64,000 nt of DNA. Source: Malaciobacter halophilus (GTDB lineage Bacteria; Campylobacterota; Campylobacteria; Campylobacterales; Arcobacteraceae). The notes beneath the pieces are model-generated. The model was not told the DNA's origin and did no database searches. It saw nothing but the letters and a program-made list of their open reading frames with translations. The translations under genes were made by a program, and so were the position numbers. The first letter of the stretch is position 1. Each line of letters opens with the position of its first letter. The DNA is taken from positions 1 through 64,000 of the forward strand of contig NZ_NXIF01000007.1 of the NCBI RefSeq assembly GCF_002837275.1, given 5' to 3'. This document shows positions 1-9,539 of this stretch, piece by piece.

Positions 1-129
1 AGCTGGGCTTGTAAAGTTCTCACTTGCAATCATCTCTAAATGATTTGTTTGTCTTTTTAACTCTTCTTTTACATAAGAGTATATCTCTTTATCTGCTTCT
101 TCTAATCTCTCATTTGTTATATAACTCAT
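1..129 (-). CDS. glyA: serine hydroxymethyltransferase, N-terminal part (runs off the window)
   Basis: The reverse strand from the ATG at 129 encodes 43 residues, beginning [20 protein letters not shown] and reaching [13 protein letters not shown]. That last stretch is the conserved N-terminal signature of PLP-dependent serine hydroxymethyltransferase, which interconverts serine and glycine and loads one-carbon units onto tetrahydrofolate. The rest of the gene lies outside the window. It starts 20 bases after the lysS stop on the same strand, so the two are probably co-transcribed; lysS-glyA is a familiar order in Campylobacterota. Identity is firm despite the short fragment. Confidence 0.93.
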   Translation of the reverse strand, partial: MSYITNERLEEADKEIYSYVKEELKRQTNHLEMIASENFTSPA

Positions 130-149
130 TTTTACTCCCTAATGTTTTT

Positions 150-1664
150 CTACTCTTCGTCTGCGTGTAAATCTATCTCACTTTTTATAGGTTTCATTGC
201 TGGGAATAGGATTACATCTCTAATTGAGTGCTCATTTGTAAGCATCATAACAAGTCTATCAATACCTATTCCTTGACCTGCGCAAGGTGCCATTCCATAA
301 GATAAGGCATTAACAAAGTCTTGGTCCATTTCATGTGCTTCATCATCACCTTTATCTTTTGCAGCCATTTGTCCTTCAAATCTTTGAAGTTGGTCAATTG
401 GGTCATTTAATTCACTAAATGCATTTGCAATCTCTTTTCCTGCAATAAATAACTCAAATCTATCTGTTAAGTGAGGTTTCTCATCACTTCGTCTTGCAAG
501 TGGAGAGATTTCTACTGGATACTCTGTAATAAATGTAGGATTTATTAATTTTTCTTCAACAAAAGCATCAAATAACTCACCTTGTAGTTGTCCAAGATTT
601 AAATTTTCATCTGCTTCTAAATTGTGCTCTTTTAAATATGCTAATATTTTTTCTTTATCTTCTGTTACTTCTGCTGGTACATTACCAACTGTTGTTAAAG
701 ATTCAATTAGTGGAATTTCACTAAATTTCGTAAAATCAATTTTCGTATCACCATATGGTAAAGTCATTGGTAAATCAAGATGTTCAAATAGGTATTCAAA
801 ATACTCTTTTGTAATCTCAATTAAGTCTTTATATGTTTTATATGCCCAATAAAACTCAATAGAAGTAAATTCAGGATTATGAGTTGCATCCATACCTTCA
901 TTTCTAAAGTTTCTATTGATTTCAAATACAGCTTCAAAACCACCTACAATTAATCTTTTTAAGTATAACTCTGGAGCAATTCTTAAAAATCTATCAACAC
1001 CTAAAGCATTATGATGTGTAACAAATGGTTTTGCATTTGCTCCACCTGGAATTGGGTGCATCATAGGAGTTTCAACTTCTAAGAAACCTTTATCTTCAAA
1101 AAATCGTCTAGTAAGACTAATAACTCTACTTCTAATATGAAAAGTTTTTCTTACTTGAGAGTTCATAATCAAGTCTAAATATCTTTGTCTATATCTTAAC
1201 TCTTTATCTTGAATTCCATGGTACTTCTCTGGTAGTGGCGAAATTGATTTTGTTAAAATAATTAGTTCATGAACATGTAATGATAATTCACCTTTATTTG
1301 TAACAAAAGGGTATCCACTTACTTCTATAATATCACCTACTTCTACATTTTTTTTGAAAATATTATTGTAAAAACCTTCTGGTAAATTATCTCTTGCTAC
1401 ATAAATTTGTAATATTCCACTTTCGTCTTCTATTTTTAAAAAACTAGCTTTCCCCATAAGTCTAAAGAATTTAACTCTTCCTGCAACTGTATAATTTCTT
1501 TTTTCATCTCTTTTATCTTCTTTTTGGAAAATATCAGTATTTACATTTAGGTATTTACTTATAGTAGTATTTCTTTTACTTGCATTTGAATATGGATTTA
1601 CACCTAGTTCTTTTAAAGTATTTGCTTTTTCTATTCTTTGTTGTATATATTTATTTTCAAACAA
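150..1664 (-). CDS. lysS: lysyl-tRNA synthetase, class II
   Basis: At 504 aa this has the usual length of bacterial LysRS and charges tRNA-Lys with lysine in the cytoplasm. The N-terminal part (about 50-150) is the OB-fold anticodon-binding domain ([20 protein letters not shown]). The class II catalytic core follows: motif 2 around [20 protein letters not shown], then [17 protein letters not shown], and motif 3 [10 protein letters not shown] near the C-terminus. It lies between cvpA (18 bases upstream) and glyA (20 bases downstream), all on the minus strand, so a cvpA-lysS-glyA operon is likely. Nothing unusual was seen. Confidence 0.98.
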   Translation of the reverse strand: MFENKYIQQRIEKANTLKELGVNPYSNASKRNTTISKYLNVNTDIFQKEDKRDEKRNYTVAGRVKFFRLMGKASFLKIEDESGILQIYVARDNLPEGFYNNIFKKNVEVGDIIEVSGYPFVTNKGELSLHVHELIILTKSISPLPEKYHGIQDKELRYRQRYLDLIMNSQVRKTFHIRSRVISLTRRFFEDKGFLEVETPMMHPIPGGANAKPFVTHHNALGVDRFLRIAPELYLKRLIVGGFEAVFEINRNFRNEGMDATHNPEFTSIEFYWAYKTYKDLIEITKEYFEYLFEHLDLPMTLPYGDTKIDFTKFSEIPLIESLTTVGNVPAEVTEDKEKILAYLKEHNLEADENLNLGQLQGELFDAFVEEKLINPTFITEYPVEISPLARRSDEKPHLTDRFELFIAGKEIANAFSELNDPIDQLQRFEGQMAAKDKGDDEAHEMDQDFVNALSYGMAPCAGQGIGIDRLVMMLTNEHSIRDVILFPAMKPIKSEIDLHADEE

Positions 1665-1682
1665 TCTATTTATCCTTTGCTA

Positions 1683-2390
1683 TTATTTTTTAGTCTCTTC
1701 TTGTGTATTACTATTTTCAACTTCGTTTGCTGTTTGTTCAACATTTTGTTCTATATTATTTTTGATTTGTGTTGCATTTTCTACTACATCTTTTGTAGCT
1801 TTTTCTACTTCTTGTGAAACTTTTTCTTCGATTGATTTATTGATAGTTTGTTTTGTTTTATTTACTACGCTATCAACACCTTCTTCGATATTTTTAGTAA
1901 CTTTTGTTGTGTCAAGTTTTATTATATATCCACCAACATCGATTAAGTAAGGGAAAGTAATAGAGTTTCCAACTTTATCATCTATTACTGATTTGAATGA
2001 TTGTACTTGATATAAAGCATAAGCAATTACAGAGAAGATTAAAAATATTTTAGCACTTCCAAATAAGAATCCAAGAACTCTATTTACTACACCTAAACCA
2101 CTTAAGTCAGTTATTTTACTTAAAACTAAAGCAATAAAATAAACAGCAACCCAAAATCCAATCAAAGCAGCTATAAATCCAATAAGTTTTATAGTAGCTT
2201 CATTTTCTAAAGCAAGTATTGGTGCAACTAAATTTCCAACTTCTAAAGAGAATCTTGAAGCTATGAAAATACCTCCAATAATTCCTACAATTCCTAGTAC
2301 TTCTTTGATAAAACCTCTAAATAGACCTTTTAAACCTAAAATTACGGTAATACCAGCAACAACCATATCAAAAATAGTAAACTCTTGCAA
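1683..2390 (-). CDS. cvpA: CvpA family inner-membrane protein
   Basis: A 235-aa protein whose first 140 residues form four hydrophobic helices with the CvpA-family layout (FDMVVAGITVILGLKGLFRG at the start, then IGGIFIASR and GFLFGSAKIFLIFSVIAYAL). The last 70-80 residues are hydrophilic, rich in T, E, N, K and Q, and look like a flexible or coiled tail. E. coli CvpA is needed for colicin V export and more generally affects the envelope; its biochemical activity is unsettled. The tail is longer than in E. coli CvpA (162 aa). The gene is the first of the cvpA-lysS-glyA set. Confidence 0.85.
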   Translation of the reverse strand: MQEFTIFDMVVAGITVILGLKGLFRGFIKEVLGIVGIIGGIFIASRFSLEVGNLVAPILALENEATIKLIGFIAALIGFWVAVYFIALVLSKITDLSGLGVVNRVLGFLFGSAKIFLIFSVIAYALYQVQSFKSVIDDKVGNSITFPYLIDVGGYIIKLDTTKVTKNIEEGVDSVVNKTKQTINKSIEEKVSQEVEKATKDVVENATQIKNNIEQNVEQTANEVENSNTQEETKK

Positions 2391-2445
2391 CTTAGTTCCT
2401 TTTATAAATATTGCGTATTATAACTAAGTTTTTCCAAATAGAAGT

Positions 2446-4671
2446 TTAATTAAAATCTATAATAATCTCAGCTCCAAAATACTCTTTATTTTCGTAACAA
2501 AAGCTACTATTTTTCACATCTATTTTGTAATTCATATGTTTTGTTAAAAGTTCTTGTACCATATAAAGTCCCATCCCAATTCCAAAAGCTTGATGTTTTG
2601 TTGTAAAGTATGGTTCTAATACTTTTTCTAAGTCCTCCTCATGGATACCTTTTCCTGAGTCTTTTATACTTAAGTAGTTGTTTTTTATTCGTATTATGAT
2701 GACTCTATTATTTTTATCTTGATTATTACTTATTGCAAAAATTGCATTATCAAAAATACTTACAAGGGATTGCTGAAACTCTTGTTTATAACCAAAAATT
2801 TCTACATCTTTATCCATTGAAAAATCTATTTTTATATTTTTCTCTTCAAAAGTAGAGTTTAAAAATTTTAAAGTTTGTTGTATTGATTCACTTAATGTAA
2901 ATTGACTTTTCTCTTTTTCTTGAGTAAAAAAGTTTGAAAAGTTATCAATTGTTTTAGATAGTTTTTTTGCATTACATAATATGATGTCACAAGAGTCATT
3001 AAAGCTTTTATCATCTAAAATATTCATCTCTTTTTGTATTTGCATTCCACTTGTTGCTGTACTAATTGTACTTAATGGTTGTCTCCATTGATGGGCAATA
3101 TTACTCAATGTTTCTGCAATTGCTGTAATTTTTGATTGCTGAAAAAGAAGTCTATCTTTTTCTTGACTTTTATAAATTTCTTCTTTTATTCTATCTTCTA
3201 AAGACTCATTTAGTTTTTTAAGTTCTAAAGTTTTTTCATTTACTAATTTCTCTAAATTATTATTTAGATATTTAAGTTGTTGTTTTTGCTCAATTTCAGA
3301 TGTAATATCTGTTAAGGTTACTATAATATAGTCATCTTCTTCACCTTTTGATACTTTAACTGAAAAGTGTCTTATATTTTGTAGATGGTTTAACATAGCA
3401 ACCTTATAGTTTTTGCTTGGTTTTGAAAGTATGTATTCAGCCCAATTTTTCCCATCATAATCTTTATCAACAATATAAGAGCTATCTTGCATTTGTAAAA
3501 AGGCTTTACATACACAAATATATTTTTGTTTAAACTCTTTTAAATTTTTTACATCCTTAAAAAATTTTAGAAGCTTTTTATTTGCATTTATAATATTTAC
3601 ACCATCTGTAATGACAATAATACTTGATTGAGAATCAAGAATTGATTGTTTTTTCTTCTCTTGTGTTTTTAACTGTTTTATATGTTTTTTAAGCCTATCA
3701 TTTAATCTATTTATATTTTTAGAATCAATATTATAAATATAAAAAGTAAATATAAAAGTGATAATAATTAGTGCAATTACTACTAACATTATCATTTGCT
3801 TTTTATAATCTTTTATAGCCTGAATATCAATTGCTTTAATATTTTCAAAAGTAACAATAGAGGCTAAATGCTTACCTTCTTTGTCATTTAAAGTATAAGA
3901 GTTAACTAAATATTTGTACTCTTTTATGTAATCTTTAATATTTAGATATTTTTTTATATCATCTTTTTTTACATACTCAATTAACTCTTTTGATGCATCT
4001 AAATTTGCAACATAATAATCATCAATAAAATTTTGTGTTAAAGAGTTTGTTAATCTATTTTTATATTTTTTATCAACTAAAATAAGAGTTGAAATATTAT
4101 TATTACTTAGTTTTTTACTTATTGAATTAAAGTGTGTAATTACTTCAAGAGCACCTAAAAAATTATTCTCTGTATCAAAAATAGGAGTTCTTGCTTTTAT
4201 ACTTAAATCATATTTTCCTACACTAATAGAAGTAGTAATATCTTGTTTTTCAAGCATTTGTCTTAAATCTTTTCTAAAAAGAAGATTGTCATTTTTTTTA
4301 GTTGTCCATGACCTGTAAATTGATTTTCCGTTTTTATTAATTAATTGAAACCATACATTTTTAAATTTTGTATGTTTTCTCATTTGTTCAGCTATTTTTT
4401 CATATTCAAAGTTTTTATAATCTTTGTTTTTCATATATGAATATAATCTATCATCTTTTGCTAATGAAATTGCAATAGTTAGTGTAGCGTTTTGTTTATT
4501 CTCGATCAAATTTTCAATTAGCTTATCAGTAGCAGTAGCTGCTTCTTTATATCGTGAATTTAATAAAGCTTTCTCTTTTGTATGAATATATAAAGAAGTG
4601 AAAATAATAATACTAAATGTTAAAATAATAAATAAAGCTAAAAATTTTAGCTTGTTTTGTCTATATAGCAT
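2446..4671 (-). CDS. membrane sensor histidine kinase with Cache-like periplasmic domain
   Basis: A 741-aa kinase. A transmembrane helix at about 10-28 and another at about 293-312 enclose a periplasmic sensor resembling Cache domains (VWFQLINKNGKSIYRSW around 106-122). A PAS-like region follows (about 345-460), then a coiled coil (460-510), then a HisKA region with phospho-acceptor H527 in IAHQWRQPLSTI and a HATPase domain with an N box (DNAIFAI), DSGKGI and GIGMGLYM. It should autophosphorylate on His and pass the phosphate to a response regulator, but none is encoded beside it. The neighbours are cvpA and, divergently, ispG. The ligand cannot be read from the sequence. Confidence 0.9.
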   Translation of the reverse strand: MLYRQNKLKFLALFIILTFSIIIFTSLYIHTKEKALLNSRYKEAATATDKLIENLIENKQNATLTIAISLAKDDRLYSYMKNKDYKNFEYEKIAEQMRKHTKFKNVWFQLINKNGKSIYRSWTTKKNDNLLFRKDLRQMLEKQDITTSISVGKYDLSIKARTPIFDTENNFLGALEVITHFNSISKKLSNNNISTLILVDKKYKNRLTNSLTQNFIDDYYVANLDASKELIEYVKKDDIKKYLNIKDYIKEYKYLVNSYTLNDKEGKHLASIVTFENIKAIDIQAIKDYKKQMIMLVVIALIIITFIFTFYIYNIDSKNINRLNDRLKKHIKQLKTQEKKKQSILDSQSSIIVITDGVNIINANKKLLKFFKDVKNLKEFKQKYICVCKAFLQMQDSSYIVDKDYDGKNWAEYILSKPSKNYKVAMLNHLQNIRHFSVKVSKGEEDDYIIVTLTDITSEIEQKQQLKYLNNNLEKLVNEKTLELKKLNESLEDRIKEEIYKSQEKDRLLFQQSKITAIAETLSNIAHQWRQPLSTISTATSGMQIQKEMNILDDKSFNDSCDIILCNAKKLSKTIDNFSNFFTQEKEKSQFTLSESIQQTLKFLNSTFEEKNIKIDFSMDKDVEIFGYKQEFQQSLVSIFDNAIFAISNNQDKNNRVIIIRIKNNYLSIKDSGKGIHEEDLEKVLEPYFTTKHQAFGIGMGLYMVQELLTKHMNYKIDVKNSSFCYENKEYFGAEIIIDFN

Positions 4672-4813
4672 TAAAAGTCTTTTAATTATAAATTTAGATA
4701 ATTTTATTATACATTTGTAAAACTTTCATTCAATTAAAATATGACAGAATTATTACATAAGATTAAGAAAAACATCAATTAAAAATATTCATCAAAGATT
4801 AATAATAATTAGA

Positions 4814-4825
4814 TAAAATTTTGCC
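4814..4825 (+). promoter_or_regulatory. putative -10 box abutting the ispG start (leaderless candidate)
   Basis: A TAAAAT hexamer at 4814-4819 is followed by only six bases (TTTGCC) before the ispG ATG, and no Shine-Dalgarno sequence is visible. The same spacing occurs upstream of thiL. If this is the real -10, transcription would begin at or next to the start codon. Inference from pattern only. Confidence 0.4.
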
Positions 4826-5884
4826 ATGATTAAAAGATACCCAACAAAAAAGATTTATGTAGGAGATGTTCCTATTGGTGGTGATGCACCAATTCCTGTA
4901 CAATCTATGACTTTTTCTAAAACATCAGATGTAAAAGCAACTGTTGAACAAATAAGAAGACTGCATTTTGCAGGGGCTGATATAGTAAGAGTAGCAGTAC
5001 CTGATAAAGCAGCCGCAAATGCTTTAAAGGAGATAAAACAGCAAGTTAGTTTACCAATAGTTGCAGATATTCACTTTAATTATAGGCTTGCATTGATTGC
5101 TGCTGAAGTAGTAGATTGTATTAGGATTAATCCTGGAAATATCGGGGATAAAAAAAGAGTACAAGAGGTTGTAAAAGCTTGTCAGCAAAGAAATCTTCCA
5201 ATTAGAATTGGCGTAAATTGTGGTTCTTTGGAAAAAGAGTTCGAAAATAAATATGGACAAACAGCACGAGGTATGATTGAAAGTGCTGATTATAATATAA
5301 AATATCTTGAAGATTTGGGCTTTACAGATATAAAAGTATCTTTAAAAGCTAGTGATGTTCAAAGAACAGTAGAAGCATACAGAGGTTTAAGACCTATGAA
5401 TAATTATGCTTTTCATCTAGGTGTGACAGAAGCTGGAACACAATTTCACTCAACAATTAAATCTTCAATTGCACTTGGAAGTTTACTTCTTGATGGAATA
5501 GGTGATACTTTAAGAGTTTCAATGACAGGTGAACTTGAAAAAGAGATTGAAGTAGGGCGAGCTATACTAAAAGATGCAGGTTTAGTAAAAGAGGGATTAA
5601 ATATTATCTCTTGTCCAACATGCGGAAGAATAGAAGCAGATTTAGTAAGTGCAGTAGCACAAGTTGAAGAAAAAACTAAACATATAAAAACACCTTTAAA
5701 TGTTTCAGTTATGGGATGTGTTGTGAATGCTCTTGGCGAAGCAAAAGCTGCTGATGTAGCTATTGCTTATGGAAAAGGAAGTGGGCTTATTATTAAAAAA
5801 GGTGAAACAGTAGCAAAACTTCCTACTGATAAACTATTAGATAGATTTTTACAAGAAGTAGAAGAAGAAGCAAAGAAGAAATAG
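4826..5884 (+). CDS. ispG: 4-hydroxy-3-methylbut-2-en-1-yl diphosphate synthase
   Basis: A 352-aa protein that carries out the penultimate step of the MEP isoprenoid pathway, the reductive conversion of MEcPP to HMBPP, using a [4Fe-4S] cluster. The N-terminal TIM-barrel signature is clear ([19 protein letters not shown], then [10 protein letters not shown] and [10 protein letters not shown]). The C-terminal cluster motif is [12 protein letters not shown] and [17 protein letters not shown], supplying three cysteines. The length matches bacterial GcpE. It is divergent from the histidine kinase and 69 bases upstream of dnaB, with a terminator-like hairpin at its stop. No Shine-Dalgarno sequence precedes the ATG. 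Confidence 0.97.
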   Translation: MIKRYPTKKIYVGDVPIGGDAPIPVQSMTFSKTSDVKATVEQIRRLHFAGADIVRVAVPDKAAANALKEIKQQVSLPIVADIHFNYRLALIAAEVVDCIRINPGNIGDKKRVQEVVKACQQRNLPIRIGVNCGSLEKEFENKYGQTARGMIESADYNIKYLEDLGFTDIKVSLKASDVQRTVEAYRGLRPMNNYAFHLGVTEAGTQFHSTIKSSIALGSLLLDGIGDTLRVSMTGELEKEIEVGRAILKDAGLVKEGLNIISCPTCGRIEADLVSAVAQVEEKTKHIKTPLNVSVMGCVVNALGEAKAADVAIAYGKGSGLIIKKGETVAKLPTDKLLDRFLQEVEEEAKKK

Positions 5885-5896
5885 TCTTTGCTTTTC
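5869..5896 (+). terminator. terminator-like hairpin overlapping the ispG stop
   Basis: AGCAAAGA (5869-5876) and TCTTTGCT (5885-5892) form an 8-bp stem with an 8-base loop that contains the ispG TAG. A T-rich stretch follows. This would separate ispG from dnaB, which has its own promoter candidate just downstream. Confidence 0.5.
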
Positions 5897-5897
5897 T

Positions 5898-5925
5898 TTG
5901 CTTGTTAGTTACTATTAGATATAAT
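5898..5925 (+). promoter_or_regulatory. putative sigma-70 promoter for dnaB
   Basis: TTGCTT at 5898-5903 and a perfect TATAAT at 5920-5925 are separated by 16 bases. The -10 ends 28 bases before the dnaB ATG, and GGAG lies just upstream of that start. Confidence 0.55.
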
Positions 5926-5953
5926 AAAATCTTTATATAAATATGGAGATTTT

Positions 5954-7393
5954 ATGGATAGTGTATATAGTATAAATATAGAAAGAGCAGTATTAAGCTC
6001 AATACTTTTTAACCCTGACGAAATTGAAGAGATTTTATCAATTTTAAAACCCAAAGATTTTTATTTACCAGCACATCAAAAAATATTTGAAGTTATGACG
6101 AATCTTTATCGTGATGATATGCCAGTAGATGAAGAGTTTATAAGAAAAAGAGTTAGTGCAAAAGATGTAGATGACTCTATACTAATTGAAATACTTTCAG
6201 CAAATCCAATTACAAATACACTTGCATATGTAAAAGAGATAAAAGATGGAAGTATTAAAAGAGAACTTGCCTCATTAGCTACGACAATTAAAAAAGTTTC
6301 AATTGAAGATGAAGTTCCTGCAAATGAGGCATTAGATACTATTCAAGGTGAACTATATAAAATCTCAACTGATAGTGCAACATCTGAATTAAAAGATATG
6401 CAAGAAATCACGGGTGATACTTTAAGCTATATCAAAAAAATGAAAGAGTTAGGAAACCAACACTTAATAGGTGAAACAACAGGTTTTCATGATTTAGATA
6501 AAAGAACAACAGGATTTAATGAAGGTGATTTAGTAATTATAGCAGCAAGACCAGCCATGGGAAAAACTGCACTTGTTTTAAATATGGCTTTAGCAAATGT
6601 TGAAGCAGGAAAAGGAGTGGTTTTTTTCTCACTAGAGATGCCTGCTGAACAGTTAATGTTAAGAATGCTTGCAGCAAAAACATCAATACCTTTGCAGAAT
6701 TTAAGAAAAGGTGATATGGATGATGACCAGTGGAGTAATTTATCAAGAGCTTTTGATGATTTAAATCAAAAAAAACTTTTTGTTGATGATGGTGGTAGTG
6801 TTAATATCAATCAATTAAGAGCAAGAGTTAGAAAACTTGCGCAAAATGAAGACAATAATATTTCAATGGTTATTATTGACTACTTGCAACTTATGCAAGG
6901 TACAGGAAATAAAGATAGACATCAAGAAGTATCTGATATTTCAAGGGGACTTAAGATGTTAGCAAGGGAAATGAAAATACCAATTATTGCACTTTCACAG
7001 TTAAATAGAGGACTTGAAAATAGACCAGATAAAAGACCAATGCTTTCTGATTTAAGGGAGTCTGGTGCAATTGAGCAAGATGCCGATATTATTATGTTTG
7101 TTTATAGAGATGATGTTTACAAAGAAAGAGATGAAGCAAGAAAAGAGAAAGAAGCAAAAGATAAAGGTGAAGAGTATAAATCTACTTTTGTAAACAAACC
7201 TGTTGAAGAAGCAGAAATTATTATAGGTAAACAAAGAAATGGACCAATAGGAACAGTTAAACTTGATTTCCAAAAACAGTACACGAGATTTGTAAATAAA
7301 CAAAGTAGCGCAGATGCTCCCATTGAAGTTGTATTTGAAAGTGTAGCAGATACAAATAAAGAGACAAATATAGATGTACCTCAAATTCTTTAA
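5954..7393 (+). CDS. dnaB: replicative DNA helicase
   Basis: A 479-aa DnaB. This hexameric helicase unwinds DNA ahead of the replisome and recruits primase. The N-terminal helical domain (NIERAVLSSILFNPDEIEEI) occupies about residues 1-130. The RecA-like motor follows, with Walker A ARPAMGKTALVLNMALANVE, Walker B MVIIDYLQLM, LSQLNRGLENRPDKRPMLSD and LRESGAIEQDADIIMFVYR. No intein is present. The gene has its own promoter candidate, and galU follows 51 bases later. Confidence 0.98.
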   Translation: MDSVYSINIERAVLSSILFNPDEIEEILSILKPKDFYLPAHQKIFEVMTNLYRDDMPVDEEFIRKRVSAKDVDDSILIEILSANPITNTLAYVKEIKDGSIKRELASLATTIKKVSIEDEVPANEALDTIQGELYKISTDSATSELKDMQEITGDTLSYIKKMKELGNQHLIGETTGFHDLDKRTTGFNEGDLVIIAARPAMGKTALVLNMALANVEAGKGVVFFSLEMPAEQLMLRMLAAKTSIPLQNLRKGDMDDDQWSNLSRAFDDLNQKKLFVDDGGSVNINQLRARVRKLAQNEDNNISMVIIDYLQLMQGTGNKDRHQEVSDISRGLKMLAREMKIPIIALSQLNRGLENRPDKRPMLSDLRESGAIEQDADIIMFVYRDDVYKERDEARKEKEAKDKGEEYKSTFVNKPVEEAEIIIGKQRNGPIGTVKLDFQKQYTRFVNKQSSADAPIEVVFESVADTNKETNIDVPQIL

Positions 7394-7404
7394 TGGATTT
7401 TAGG

Positions 7405-7410
7405 TATAAT
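7405..7410 (+). promoter_or_regulatory. putative -10 box for galU
   Basis: A perfect TATAAT at 7405-7410, just after the dnaB stop and 34 bases before the galU ATG. No convincing -35 was seen, as is common for AT-rich Campylobacterota promoters. Confidence 0.5.
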
Positions 7411-7444
7411 TTTTTATAAAAAAAGTGATTTTATAGGATTTTAG

Positions 7445-8260
7445 ATGATTAAAAAATGTTTATTTCCAGCAGCAGGTTATGGAACAAGATTTTTACCTGC
7501 AACAAAAGCAACACCAAAAGAGATGTTACCTGTACTTACAAAACCTCTTATTCAATATGGAGTTGAAGAAGCAATTGATGCAGGGTGTGAAACAATGGCA
7601 ATAGTAACAGGAAGAGGTAAAAGAGCAATTGAAGACCATTTTGATATCTCATATGAGTTAGAACACCAAATAAAAGGTACAAATAAAGAGCACTACTTAA
7701 CAGAAATAAGAGAAGTTATAGAAAATTGTACTTTTTCATATACAAGACAAACAAAAATGAAAGGTTTAGGTCATGCCATTTTAACTGGGCAGACACTAAT
7801 AGGAAATGAACCTTTTGCTGTTCTTTTGGCTGATGATTTATGCGATAGTAAAGCTCAAGGAGTTTTAAAACAAATGGTAAAACTATTTGAAAAATATCAG
7901 TGCTGTATTGTAGCTATTGAAGAGGTACCTAAAGAAGATACAAACAAATATGGAGTTATTGCTGGAAAACAGATTGAAGATGGTATTTATATGATTGATA
8001 ATATGGTTGAAAAACCAGAACCACAAGATGCACCTTCAAATCTTGCAATAATTGGAAGATATATTTTAACACCTGATATTTTTGAAATAATAGAAAATAC
8101 AAAACCTGGAAAAGGTGGAGAGATACAAATTACTGATGCTTTGATGACACAAGCAAAAAGAGGAATGGTTTTAGGGTTTAAATTTGATGGAGTTAGATTT
8201 GATTGCGGAAGTATTGATGGTTTTGTAAAAGCAACAAATCATTTTTATAAGAAAATTTAG
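7445..8260 (+). CDS. galU: UTP-glucose-1-phosphate uridylyltransferase
   Basis: A 271-aa GalU that makes UDP-glucose from glucose-1-phosphate and UTP. The nucleotide-binding signature FPAAGYGTRFLPATKATPKE starts at about residue 7, and GGEIQITDA and the C-terminal FDCGSIDGFVKATNHFY are typical of the family. UDP-glucose is the substrate of Ugd, encoded 12.6 kb downstream, so this gene feeds the polysaccharide island. It is followed by a REP-like palindrome and pgi. Confidence 0.95.
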   Translation: MIKKCLFPAAGYGTRFLPATKATPKEMLPVLTKPLIQYGVEEAIDAGCETMAIVTGRGKRAIEDHFDISYELEHQIKGTNKEHYLTEIREVIENCTFSYTRQTKMKGLGHAILTGQTLIGNEPFAVLLADDLCDSKAQGVLKQMVKLFEKYQCCIVAIEEVPKEDTNKYGVIAGKQIEDGIYMIDNMVEKPEPQDAPSNLAIIGRYILTPDIFEIIENTKPGKGGEIQITDALMTQAKRGMVLGFKFDGVRFDCGSIDGFVKATNHFYKKI

Positions 8261-8263
8261 AAA

Positions 8264-8281
8264 ACTCGAATTTATTCGAGT
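8264..8281. repeat. solitary REP-like palindrome (A type)
   Basis: The sequence ACTCGAATTTATTCGAGT is a perfect inverted repeat with 7-bp arms and a TTTA loop, between galU and pgi. It matches the A-type core found in the larger clusters (for example 11422 and 55042), but the usual GGAA head is AAAA here and no B-type partner follows. Confidence 0.75.
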
Positions 8282-8304
8282 AAAAAATACCAGTTTCAAA
8301 TTCA

Positions 8305-8310
8305 TATAAT
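8305..8310 (+). promoter_or_regulatory. putative -10 box for pgi
   Basis: A perfect TATAAT at 8305-8310. It ends 18 bases before the pgi ATG, with AAGG as a ribosome-binding site in between. Confidence 0.5.
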
Positions 8311-8328
8311 ACAAATAAAAGGTAATAG

Positions 8329-9537
8329 ATGCAATATAGCAAAAGTTTTTATCAAATAAAATCAAGTCAAACAATTTTTAATTATGTAAAAGATGAAATA
8401 GAACAAATAGGTTACTATTCTTTGCCCTTTCAAGATACTACAAAAATAAAAGAGTATGCGAAAAAAGTTTCAAAAAAACATATTGCAATAGTTGGAATTG
8501 GTGGAAGTACTTTAGGAACGTTTGCTATTTATCAGTTTTTAAAAAGAACAAGTGAATTTGATAAAAAGTTACACTTTTTTGAAACTACTGACCCTACGGA
8601 TATAAAGCAAAGATTAAAAAAACTAGATTTAGAAGATACTTTATTTTTAATTATTAGTAAATCTGGTACTACAATAGAAACAATATCAATTTTTAAATAC
8701 CTTTCATCTTTAATAAAAATGAGTAATGAAAACTGCACTATTATTAGTGAAAATGATAGTAAATTAACAGCTTTTGCAAATAAACACAAAATGACAACTT
8801 TTGATATTCCTAAAAATGTAGGTGGGCGTTTTTCTGTTTTTTCAACAGTAGGGCTTGTACCTTTAGCAATTTTGGGTGTGGATATTGATAATTTATTAAA
8901 AGGTGCTAAAGAGGTTCATAATAGTTTTTTTGAACAAAAAGAGTACTATGATATTATCATGGAAAAAGCAAGATTTATGGTTGAAAATAAAAATAGGTTT
9001 AACATAAATGTAGTTTTTTCTTATTCTGCAAGTTTAGAAGGGTTTAATAAGTGGTATATTCAACTTTGGGGTGAAAGTTTGGGAAAAATCAATATAAATG
9101 GTACAAAACAAGCATTAACTCCAATTGGCTTAATTGGACCAGTTGACCAACACTCTTTTTTACAATTAATAGCAGAAGGAAAACGAGATAAAACAGTTAC
9201 TTTTATTAAAGTAGCAGATTTCCAAGATGAAACAAAAATACCAGCTAATACTTTAGAAGGTTTTGATGATTTAGATTATGTAGATAATTTAACTTTTGCA
9301 AAACTAATTGATGAACAAGCAAATGCAACTATAAAATCTCTTAAAGAGCTAGGAGATATTCCACATGATGTGATTACAATAAATAGAGTTGATGAGTTTA
9401 ATATTGCAAAACTAATGTATAATTATCAATTATTAACTTCAGTTGTTGGTAAATTTGTACAAATAAATACATATAATCAACCAGGTGTTGAGTCTGGTAA
9501 AAAGATTTTAAAAGCTAAATTAAAAGATAAAGGGTAA
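8329..9537 (+). CDS. pgi: glucose-6-phosphate isomerase (short form)
   Basis: A 402-aa phosphoglucose isomerase that interconverts glucose-6-P and fructose-6-P. Signatures are IVGIGGSTLGTFAIY, LIISKSGTTIETISIFKY (sugar-phosphate site), VGGRFSVFSTVGLVPLA and the C-terminal VESGKKILKAKLK. It is about 150 residues shorter than E. coli Pgi (549 aa); the compact form is usual in Campylobacterota. The downstream gene begins two bases after the stop, so the two are co-transcribed. Confidence 0.95.
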   Translation: MQYSKSFYQIKSSQTIFNYVKDEIEQIGYYSLPFQDTTKIKEYAKKVSKKHIAIVGIGGSTLGTFAIYQFLKRTSEFDKKLHFFETTDPTDIKQRLKKLDLEDTLFLIISKSGTTIETISIFKYLSSLIKMSNENCTIISENDSKLTAFANKHKMTTFDIPKNVGGRFSVFSTVGLVPLAILGVDIDNLLKGAKEVHNSFFEQKEYYDIIMEKARFMVENKNRFNINVVFSYSASLEGFNKWYIQLWGESLGKININGTKQALTPIGLIGPVDQHSFLQLIAEGKRDKTVTFIKVADFQDETKIPANTLEGFDDLDYVDNLTFAKLIDEQANATIKSLKELGDIPHDVITINRVDEFNIAKLMYNYQLLTSVVGKFVQINTYNQPGVESGKKILKAKLKDKG

Positions 9538-9539
9538 GT